Source: Fasciola hepatica (lineage: Eukaryota; Platyhelminthes; Trematoda; Plagiorchiida; Fasciolidae). Taken from it: 64,000 bases of DNA. The stretch is from contig CANUEZ040000210.1 in the NCBI GenBank assembly GCA_948099385.1, positions 379,501 to 443,500 of the forward strand, written 5' to 3'. Positions 56,441 through 64,000 of the stretch are shown here, one piece after another (the stretch's first letter is position 1; every line of letters starts with the position of its first letter). A program made the position numbers and the translations under genes. The notes beneath the pieces were generated by a model. The model had not been told where the DNA came from and made no database searches. It saw only the letters and a program-made list of their open reading frames with translations.

Positions 56441-57379
56441 AAACTACGTCCAATCCGAATGACCCTTGACCATTTAAGCACAACCATCCCCTAAATGAAT
56501 CATTGAAAACAACTGTTTATCTCTGAAAACGTGTTCTGATGTCACAATGTGCTTATTCCGGAATCAAAATATCCAATTTCGTAACCATCGCTCGTGTTCG
56601 CCTTTGACTCAGTAACTTGGATCACACCTGTATCCGATGGGCCTCCACTCCCATCAGCTTATTTGTTTATCCACACCCACTACGGAGCACATTTTCAAAC
56701 CTTCTTTCTACAACAGTGCAGACAGATGTTATCTACCTGTAACCCGTGCATGCGCTGGGCCCATTGTTGGTCTTATCTTTTCGCATTGCTTCCTAATAAC
56801 TCATAGTTTCTCAACAGTCATTGTTTGTACATCCTTTGGTCCTGCCGAGTCCCCCGTTCATGGATCAACTGGTTTCCCGAGTTCGCATCTGTTTAATCAA
56901 AATGTCTTATCGTGTTGCTTACCGCCCCAACTTCTTTTTCGTGTAGTCTTCATTGTCTTTTAATATTTATGCATTCGTAGTCAAGATTCACAGCGACGTT
57001 TGTGTGTTCAATGAGTCTTTGCGTTGTTTACTTGTCTGGGCCATCTTTGGCCTTCTCGTCCCCTGACTTGGACGGCCGTTCCACACTGTCACCGATCATA
57101 GGTCGTGATTGGTCATTCTTTCGTACCTGTCGCAATAACCGCCTGCCTCTTTGCTCTCGACCCTGCCTGCGTAAGCCCGCCATCCCTTTTGATGGTTGAT
57201 TCCATCTCCATTGGCTGATCTGTACATTCTGACGGAACTGCCCACAAAATGAGGAACGTACCAACCATCGCATGCGTGTTAATCTCTCAGTACGTGGAGT
57301 AAACCAATTTCGTCTTCTCTGACCAAGGATTTGGGGTTCGTCTACAACGAGTCACCCAACCACTGGACCGGAGTCCGGT
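56440..57379 (+). repeat. PLE copy 4, 3' untranslated region and 3' end
   Basis: Follows the endonuclease without coding potential. It starts with the right arm of the flanking inverted repeat (56440-56515) and ends with the block at 57318-57379 that is shared with 26236-26310 and 53472-53550. Immediately beyond it, the minus strand resumes Tc1 transposase. Open frames here (56594-56963 plus, 57028-57273 minus) are incidental. Confidence 0.6.
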
Positions 57380-57440
57380 ACAAACATAGTGATAGAGATC
57401 CTTCAGAAAGTTACGGATAATTACTACAGATCTAGAAATT
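57379..57440 (-). pseudogene. Tc1-like transposase helix-turn-helix fragment (minus strand)
   Basis: Reads RSVVIIRNFLKDLYHY on the minus strand, matching STIVIRNFLSDLDYYG in Tc1-like copy 1 and the second DNA-binding helix of the family. Separated from the catalytic half at 54.2-54.7 kb by the PLE, which shows the PLE inserted into the transposase gene. Confidence 0.75.
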
Positions 57441-57689
57441 TTCTTGGAAATCTAGAACAAGCTAATCCCTGAGTCTTTTTGTGGTTAATTTTCCTTATTC
57501 CAGCTCAGAGGGCATCGAATCACTCTACATCCCCCTGCTCTCATAGATGAGAGGTTGCCAATTCGAATCCGATTGTATAGTTCGAGTCAGCTTTGTTCAT
57601 GAATCACTCGGGATGTGAACAATGTTCAGTGAAATAATCCTCAGGGGAAAAAGCAAGCCACTGACGGCCAAGGTTGTTGCATTTGCAAG

Positions 57690-57916
57690 CCAGTTCGATA
57701 TTTTTGCCACTGGTTTAGGAGTGGGTTTAATAGCTCTTCATATCTTCTTAGGAAAGTTTTCCGGAATGAATCGAATTATCTGGTTCATGCTCGAAATCAG
57801 TGATTGTGGGTAGACACACCAGCAGGCTGAATTCGATCACTCTAAGTGGTTTGGATCAAAAGCATTCACAGAAAACAGAGAAAAGTAAGGTTGGTTGAAT
57901 AGCATTTCGTGCACCG
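57690..57916 (-). repeat. Right terminal inverted repeat of Tc1-like copy 2
   Basis: Reverse complement of 53853-54080, followed by TA. The plus frame at 57622-57813, which looks membrane-like (ATGLGVGLIALHIF), lies within the repeat and is an artefact. Confidence 0.85.
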
Positions 57917-59209
57917 TAATAGAGCAAATCCTTTCTACAGCCGAGGCGATTATGATTAGATTATGTGGACCAGCTCTTCTAGACACTACAGCTGGTTTAG
58001 CCGTACGCCAACGAGGTTGTTCGCCAAAAACTCAGGACCGGTAAACCCCAGCTGTGAATCTGTCCGCAAAATTATCGAAAGGGGACTGACATTCCGTTTT
58101 AGACTCATCTAACACTGTAAATCATATTTGTAACCGCCGTTAGAATTCTGCATTGATACTACATTGACCACAAGAGATGTACCGGAAAGACAGACCTATA
58201 TTGGTCAACCTACATTTTCTAAATGATAACAACATTACTAACATAGCTGTTTCGTTTGACTGAAATTGTTTTTGGGGAACTAAACTGAAATACGCTGAGG
58301 AAAAACCAAAGTATACACACCGAGATGCTGGTAAAAACACTTTTGGGGTTGTCATATGTTACTGATCATCGATCTAACACAGGACGGCCGAGGAATTAAA
58401 CAACAGTGTTACCCAGTCCTTCTGACTGCATTTCAGTTCAGAATAATGTACATTATCCATTCTAATGTTGACTAACCTTAGCATGCCTTACGCATTTCAA
58501 CTTCAATTTCACGGATGGGAAACAGGCGACAGCCAGTTTTTTTCTTCATTCGGTAAATCACAGTGTATAACTAGTTATACAGCATACACTATCAGATGCT
58601 AATCAGACTGGGTAATATGATGAGGCCATCACTGTACAAACGTTTTATTCGGCTTTCAAAGAATCATCAGCCTGTAGTCGGTGGTAGTCCAGTGGTTAGG
58701 GGTTCCAATTCGGCCACTGCCCGTTACTTTATAGTAGACGGTAATGCATTGGCTTCCGGTTCCTTACCAAGTTCGACCTTATACGGTATTCCCCTTCAAG
58801 TCTCAGGGTCAGGATGTCGGTTAACCCAAATCATGCACTGGTCCTTCGAGGCTGCGTGGTATACCCATTACACCGCACTTATCCTCAGGCATGTAAAGAA
58901 CACTGTATCCCTGTTGGCAAGATTAATCCTGTAGTGATTATATTATCCAAGATGGATCTAAACAGTCTGATTTAAGTCAACGTTAAATGATAATGCTGAT
59001 TAGTCCTACCCGGGGAGGAACATATTTACAGTGCTGTCATGATTCTCACAAGTATGTTCGACTCTGGCACTGTGCGATGAATCTTTGCCTAGACAATATG
59101 CTATGCAACTTAAAAGCTTCGACTTGTTTGGTTGTTTTTATTATCTGTGCTCGTTTGTGTTCATGTAATAAAAGCAACAACCACGATGCTCTTCGTATGG
59201 CATGACCTG
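57917..59209. other. Mostly unassigned; possible SINE head
   Basis: At about 58675-58730, CGGTGGTAGTCCAGTGGTTAG followed by GGGTTCC-AATTCGGCC resembles a degraded tRNA-derived head, possibly family D. The 112-codon plus frame (58596-58934) runs through it and is not convincing. A minus frame at 58140-58355 has no domain. Confidence 0.3.
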
Positions 59210-59345
59210 TAGTAGTTAACGAGTCATCATGGTGAACTTTAGACCTTAAGGACCTTGGTTCGAGTCCTGCCACCGTTGGTCATTCTCCCATTCGACAGCC
59301 TCTAATTACCCATAATTGTACTATTTATGTATAATTAATGAAGAA
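59210..59345 (+). repeat. tRNA-derived SINE, family D
   Basis: GAGTCATCATGGTGAACTTT, GACCTTGGTTCGAGTCC (intact B box), TGCCACCGTTGGTCATTCTC, then TTGTACTATTTATGTATAAT. Matches blocks at 46425-46560 and 63425-63600. Confidence 0.55.
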
Positions 59346-59396
59346 GAATTAAAACACTATTATTATTAATGCTATATAAAAAAAACTTGTGGCACG

Positions 59397-59500
59397 AGGA
59401 GCCAGGCTTTTAGATAATGGAAAATTCACCTGCGTTTTTTACAACCGGGTTGCGGAGTCAGACATTCTGATGCAAGTGGATTTTCCATTGTCTCATTTGT
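59397..59500 (-). repeat. SINE family A tail fragment with a local inverted repeat
   Basis: ATAATGGAAAATTCACCTGCG with GAGGAGCCAGG upstream matches the family A tail at 37346-37410 on the same strand. About 35 bp further on, GATGCAAGTGGATTTTCCATTGTC is nearly the inverse of the first block, so the two can form a hairpin of ~22 bp. A GCAAGTGGATTTCCCAGC relative is at 34432-34450. Confidence 0.45.
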
Positions 59501-59984
59501 TTCTTTTTTCTGTTCTGTAGTCCAAAACTGAAGTTGATCATTGGTTTGCAGTTTAAGAGAGATTTTCCCCCGTTCAGATTAGATCAATTAACAAGAAACT
59601 CGGTTTGTTTGCCTTCATCTACTTTTCCCATTTGATATTCACAAACAACGCTCATCCATTTATCTCAATCAATACAAACGGATTTTCACCATAGAAGATT
59701 AAAAAAACAACAACAGGAAAAGCAATTCTCTTTGCTAGCCTGTGTTGATAAGATTCTGTTCACGTAAACAACTTGTCCAACTGACTCAATCGCATAACTA
59801 ATTCAATACCGTGGTCATCGAGACCGTACTAGTTCGACTGTCCTTCGTGAACGAGACATTGTCCCCCATCCGTAAGATCATTAACGCGTGTCCATCTCCA
59901 TCGATCGTGAGGTGGCCTAGTGTATTACACTTGGTTGTACCGAGAACAACAACCATGAATGATCGAATCAATGTTTCAGTTACT

Positions 59985-59986
<2 letters not shown>

Positions 59987-60025
<39 letters not shown>
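59987..60025. repeat. (CA)n microsatellite
   Basis: Uninterrupted CA dinucleotides. Confidence 0.98.
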
Positions 60026-60027
<2 letters not shown>

Positions 60028-60128
60028 GAACCCTCGTCATTTGCTGTATGACCAGTCGGACAGACACTAATTCTGTCTCTTGCTTCCTCTCACGCCCAAA
60101 CTCACAGAAGTGAAACAACAAAGCTTGT

Positions 60129-60160
60129 GAGCGCGCGTAAACGCGCGTAAACACGCGTAG
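60129..60160. repeat. Short (GCGCGTAAAC)n tandem repeat
   Basis: Three imperfect 10-bp units, GCGCGTAAAC, GCGCGTAAAC and ACGCGTAGGT, read directly. Unlike the nearby dinucleotide arrays it is CpG-rich. Confidence 0.7.
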
Positions 60161-60218
60161 GTGTGCGGAAGCCCATGCTTATACCAGAACCTTTGCACAA
60201 GTTACGAGCGAACTAACT

Positions 60219-60253
60219 TGTGTGTGTGTGTGTGGGAGTGTGCGTGTGCGTGT
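60219..60253. repeat. (TG)n imperfect microsatellite
   Basis: TG dinucleotides with GGGAG and GCG interruptions. Confidence 0.9.
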
Positions 60254-61141
60254 CTGGTCGTCATGTTTTGAGTCGCCAACCTCGATTCCCCATTTAGACC
60301 GGAATGCCGATGTGCAAACAAACAGGGGATGCGGACCGAGATCCACGGTAACTGGTCCTCACGACAGTGACCACCTTCACAACACTCCAAACAATCGCCA
60401 TCGCAACTACGAACAACACAATGACCACTATCCAGCCTCTTTATTAGTAAAATATACATTATATCTATATATGCATTATATAAAAACTGGCCTGGATTCA
60501 ACTAACTGACCACAGTATTAGCAAAATACGATGAACGATTTTGCTACGTGGTAAAACAAATCCACACAAAGAATCCCTAATTGTGACGTTCGTTTTCCAT
60601 CCCCAAAGTTTGCCTATCGCATTTACGTTATCATAAGAAAATGAACGATAACACTTGAAGGGCAGGCTTGCACTACGACAACAAATGTGATGTCGTGATC
60701 AGTTTTGATGGTAATCACCAATATTGTGTCAGTTCACTGGTCATGTACTCGTCTTATTTAATAGGAATTGAAACGAAATGTTTTCGGGAACAGAGCATTG
60801 TTTGGTTTGTCATTTGATGTGACATGCGAAGGTTAGCACTCGATTGACAACCTGACTGATAAAGCTTATTCGCGGTACCTGAAACGTCGGCTAAAGGTAA
60901 ATGCAAAAGACCACACTGTTATTGAATATCGAACATGTGTAGGTGTTGTTGTAATTTGCTGGATATCGTGGCTTTTGAAGTTAGTGTAACTCCTGCTTAC
61001 AGTGTTACACCCTGGTACAAAAGCTTTGGTAGCTATACGCACCACTTAGCCACCTATAGAGTCCAAACTATTCCGGGTTATCTTTCCTCTTGGTGACCAG
61101 CATAGGGCGATAAATTCTTTAAATTCAGGAACATTATGCGA
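60254..61141. other. Unassigned sequence
   Basis: No gene, RNA or repeat family recognised before the fold-back element. Confidence 0.3.
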
Positions 61142-61320
61142 AAGTGTTTATTGTTCGGTAACACTGCGTTATCGGAAATGACGGTGGTCAGTCAACGTTG
61201 CGATTACCGAGTTTACAATCGATGGCAAACTGTTCTTGAAAAATGTTACCCTCGGTAACCGAAGCGTCGACTGACCACCAGCATTTCCGACATCATTTTG
61301 TTACCGGACATTAAGCACTT
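61142..61320. mobile_element. Fold-back MITE-like element
   Basis: Two ~69-bp arms (61142-61210 and 61252-61320) are inverted repeats around a 41-bp centre. Both arms read AAGTG-TTA-TGT-CGGTAACA, then CGGAAATG--GGTGGTCAGTC and ACG-T-CG-TTACCGAG. About four-fifths of positions match by eye. No coding capacity. Single-arm relatives appear at about 4940-5010 and 28256-28310. Target-site duplications could not be defined. Confidence 0.65.
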
Positions 61321-61863
61321 ACGTATATATGGGATAGCATTTTTCCGAAACACTGCGAACTGATTTCGGCTGCTATACCGTAACTAATATCACCAACAAG
61401 GAAATTTCGCTATACTGCTAAGAACAATGACGAAGTTGATCATTGCACAAAAAATTCAAATTTATATGATATTTCCCACTGAAAGTCACATGAACTTCAG
61501 ATACTTACAATTATGCAAGCATAAGCGCATCGGGAAGAGCCTAACTACAAGAACAAAGCGCACTGTCACAGATAACTGGCAAACTTGGTGAAGAATCAAA
61601 CTGACCCCATCTTCTTCAATAAAACCTAGGTCTTTTTCGTGTGTACACAGCTGGATGATCGTCCAGCTTCCTACGAGCCCAATGGAAAAAAAAATTTGTC
61701 GCTGGAATAATTTGTGTACGTAGTACAATGGACAGCTTTCAACTGCTTGAAGAACAACGGTTGGCTGAGTTTTCTTTCTGTATTTAATTCCGCAGAGCGA
61801 AACCGTAAATGAACTTGTTACTTAGCACAATTTCAAAAGGAAACCTACTGGTTCCACGTTCCA

Positions 61864-61869
61864 TATAAA
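61864..61869 (+). promoter_or_regulatory. Candidate TATA box
   Basis: TATAAA lies 47 bp upstream of the ATG at 61911. Could be chance. Confidence 0.2.
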
Positions 61870-61910
61870 GTTAATGCCAGAAAACATGGACCGCCTTGTT
61901 GATCCCAACT

Positions 61911-61959
61911 ATGGAGAATGAAGCTGAGAATCTCTCTGATTCCGTTTTCTCATCTGTTT
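61911..61959 (+). CDS. Weak candidate first exon
   Basis: ATG opens MENEAENLSDSVFSSV, then meets a consensus donor (CTGTTT|GTAAGT) at 61960. The frame also stays open past the donor to 62102. The acidic, Ser-rich peptide is not diagnostic, and downstream exons could not be placed. Confidence 0.2.
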
Positions 61960-62704
61960 GTAAGTTTATCCCCTGCGGTGAATGCAAAAGTCGTGCTGGT
62001 TACTGGAAAGGTCTAGAAGCAGTCAGAAATCATAGCTTTTCCGTTCACAACCTCGAAAAAGGATACGCCAGATCAGATTTTAATTTCAAAGTTCGAGTTT
62101 GAGTTAACAGATTCTCAATCTGATAAACGATCCTTTCGTGCGTACCGGAAACTGGACAGAAAAACTGACTACACACACACACTTTTGACAAGAAATGTGC
62201 TTTTGATACAATTTATTCAAATCGAGGAAACTACCAAGAACTGCCCTCGAATTTGTCAAGTTCCTGTGCGCCATGGCCATAGACGTTAACACGATTTTGT
62301 CAGTTGAAAGATAGACCGATCGCCTTATCTAAGCGTATGACAGAGATAATAACTTAAAATTGCAGTCGTAGTCAAGAAAGGAAAAACGTATCCATACAAA
62401 CCTGAGCATAAAAAGGAGTCTCAGAAACCCAAGTCGAGGACACATTGATTAATTCAGCATATCCAATCATTTATTTCCAAACAGATAACGTGTAACCGAA
62501 CGCCATGAGTAACTGGTTGGTCGAATAATCGATCAAACATCTTTGAACCACCTGCAGATTTCTCTATGTTACTGAATAGGCTAAATACCACAGCATCTGA
62601 ATTCCCCGGTCACATTTTTCATCGACAGACATTGTACACAGTAGCGATTAGGAGTCAGAGATGCCGTAACTAGGCGACTCAGGAAAGCTATCAACGGTTT
62701 ATTT
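61960..62704. other. Unassigned sequence
   Basis: Nothing recognised apart from read-through of the weak exon candidate at 61911. Confidence 0.3.
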
Positions 62705-62870
62705 TGTCTCAGTCCTGCATGATACAACGGCTAGTGATAATGTGTGACTCACAATAATACACTCTGGGTCAGATTCCCACAGGGGAACTCTGTGGATATG
62801 CGCTGTTAGTAATTCCTCATATGGGGGCTTTGCACTGAGTTGAGAGCTAGCGTTTAATGATAACTGAAAT
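62705..62870 (+). repeat. tRNA-derived SINE, family C
   Basis: GTGTGACTCACAATAATACAC, the degraded B box GGGTCAGATTCCCAC, GGGGAACTCTGTGGATATGCG, CTGTTAGTAATTCCTCATATG, then TTTGCACTGAGTTGAGAGC. These follow the order of the 52375-52510 copy. Confidence 0.5.
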
Positions 62871-63424
62871 CCACTAGGATTTAAATTCAAAAGATATTTC
62901 CTCAGAGGTTACAAAAACCTATGCAACTTACCGCATAATATCTTAAACAGATTATGTATCTTCTGTATAGAGTTAGATGAGTTGAGTTATGAACCAAAGC
63001 ATACCCAGTGAAGATCAACGACAGATTCGGAACAATTATGCCGTACTTAACAGTAATCGACCACGGGGCCAATGAATGAGATCGGGTCAATCACCCGACA
63101 GTCGTACAAGTTCAACGGATGCGGCACACACTATGAACTAAGCACGTCGGGATGGGTGAGATCACATTGACGCGGGTACATAATCAGTCACTACGGTTCA
63201 TGCGATAGGGAAGAATACCGAAACAGACTGAAATATAAGTGACGAAACTATGACCATCGCATAAAAATGGGGAAAACGGCTACAATGAGAGAGTGATCTT
63301 CACTCATACGTCTGAAGAGCATTACAGATCAGATTTTTGATTTGTGCGTCAATTTGCTGATCATCGTTGAAAGGTTTGTACGTGTAAACCGTTCTTAACC
63401 GTTCAATGCATCATGATCATTCAA
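62871..63424. other. Unassigned sequence
   Basis: No gene or repeat recognised. Confidence 0.3.
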
Positions 63425-63600
63425 TCCGGATTGACCGTCGGTGGTCAAACGGTCATCATGGTGGGTCTTTAAACTTTCTGCTCCGAGTTCAGATTCTGCC
63501 ACTGCTGGTCTTTTTCACCTGCTGGGGGCCTCGAATTGGCCGCGAATCTCTTCGTGAAATATTGTACCCATATTACATAACTAAACGAAGTAAGTAAAAA
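63425..63600 (+). repeat. tRNA-derived SINE, family D
   Basis: CGGTGGTCAAACGGTCATC, ATGGTGGGTCTTTAAAC, the mutated B box CGAGTTCAGATTCTG, CCACTGCTGGTC, then TTGTACCCATATTACATAAC. Corresponds to 59210-59345. The 63-codon frame across it is not a gene. Confidence 0.5.
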
Positions 63601-63931
63601 TATAGATGGTCTTGTAGCATGAGGGTTGGCAAATGAGGCACCATCGGTTAACCCACTACCTCACCCTACTCACTGGAACATCCGGTCAAGTCGGAAAATT
63701 ATAGATGCCTGTTTTATTCGATAGTACGATATATCCTCATGGGTATGGGTTAATTAATCATGATTATCCCATTTTTGCATCAAGATTATAAGAAAGTGCT
63801 CTTCCTAGAAGAATCCACTGAAGAGTTACCACTGTATTCCTCCGTCAGTTCTTTGGGGGCTAGTTGTAGCTAACCTCAGGAGCAACTACACTGCGATCAC
63901 TAGTTGACATATTTACGGGAAGATGCCTTCA

Positions 63932-63955
63932 GGTGTGTGCGTGTGTGTGTGTGTG
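63932..63955. repeat. (TG)n microsatellite
   Basis: TG dinucleotides with one C interruption, near the window edge. Confidence 0.9.
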
Positions 63956-64000
63956 GGCGGGGGTGTAATGTTTATCAGTGAATCACAACAGGTATTCTCA

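Larger units (their letters stand above)
53853..57916 (-). mobile_element. Tc1-like DNA transposon, copy 2, interrupted by a PLE
   Basis: TA at 53851-53852 and TA at 57917-57918 flank two ~228-bp inverted repeats (53853-54080 and 57690-57916) that match closely. Shared blocks include TTAGGAGTGGGTTTAATAGC, GATCCAAACCACTTGGAGTG and GTGGGTAGACACACCAGC, read on appropriate strands. The terminal-repeat core is related to that of the element at 10951-12528. Total length is 4.06 kb, against about 1.6 kb for copy 1, because a PLE occupies roughly 55065-57379. Transposase remnants run right to left on the minus strand. Confidence 0.85.

Noticed and set aside
57622..57813. Membrane-protein-like frame (ATGLGVGLIALHIF)
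   Set aside because: It falls inside the right inverted repeat of the Tc1-like element, and the same sequence is present inverted at 53.9-54.1 kb. The hydrophobic reading is incidental.
1..64000. CRISPR arrays, bacterial operons, phage or plasmid modules
   Set aside because: No regularly spaced direct repeats with unique spacers, no Shine-Dalgarno-linked gene series and no prokaryotic gene density. The sequence is clearly eukaryotic in character.

Overview
This window looks like a gene-poor, repeat-rich stretch of an animal nuclear genome. I see no operons, ribosome-binding sites or long uninterrupted genes. The base composition is moderately AT-rich, there are many dinucleotide and trinucleotide microsatellites, and almost everything I can identify is a decayed eukaryotic mobile element. 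Endonuclease-bearing Penelope-like elements (PLEs), RTE-like and CR1/Jockey-like LINEs, Tc1-like transposons and several tRNA-headed SINE families occur together. That mix, and a candidate 35-bp intron, would suit a flatworm (fluke or tapeworm). This is a low-confidence guess, because no host gene was identified by name.

Layout. 0-10 kb: SINE fragments, (GTA)n and (CA)n tracts, one candidate first exon with a signal-anchor and TATA box (3.2-3.4 kb), and a cluster of exon-like open frames (8.2-10 kb). 10.95-12.53 kb: a Tc1-like transposon with long inverted repeats and a broken transposase. 14.2-16.25 kb: a PLE running from the reverse transcriptase N-terminus through the GIY-YIG endonuclease to the 3' tail, full of frameshifts. 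20.5-21.1 kb: the C-terminal part of an RTE-type reverse transcriptase. 22.9-23.5 and 26.5-27.5 kb: exon-like frames of unknown function. 24.5 and 34.7 kb: two very similar LTR-like copies of about 445 bp in opposite orientation. 28.4-28.8 kb: the 3' end of a second PLE of the same family as the 14 kb copy. 31.7-34.1 kb: a nearly full-length but dead CR1/Jockey-like LINE. 37-42 kb: SINEs and an unclassified three-copy repeat. 44.2-44.9 kb: a second RTE fragment. 47.4-48.3 kb: the N-terminal half of a third PLE. 53.85-57.92 kb: a composite in which a Tc1-like element, still flanked by TA on both sides, has been split by a PLE whose reverse transcriptase half is inverted relative to its endonuclease half. 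58-64 kb: SINEs, microsatellites and a fold-back MITE-like element.

How the parts relate. The two Tc1-like elements share inner terminal-repeat sequence, so they are one family. The 14 kb and 28 kb PLEs share C-terminal protein and 3' tail sequence. The 57.3 kb PLE 3' end has orphan relatives at 26.2 and 53.5 kb. No element appears capable of autonomous activity. Host coding content is limited to short exon candidates, all scored low. I did not find a coherent undescribed system. The most unusual structure is the nested, half-inverted PLE inside a Tc1-like transposon.
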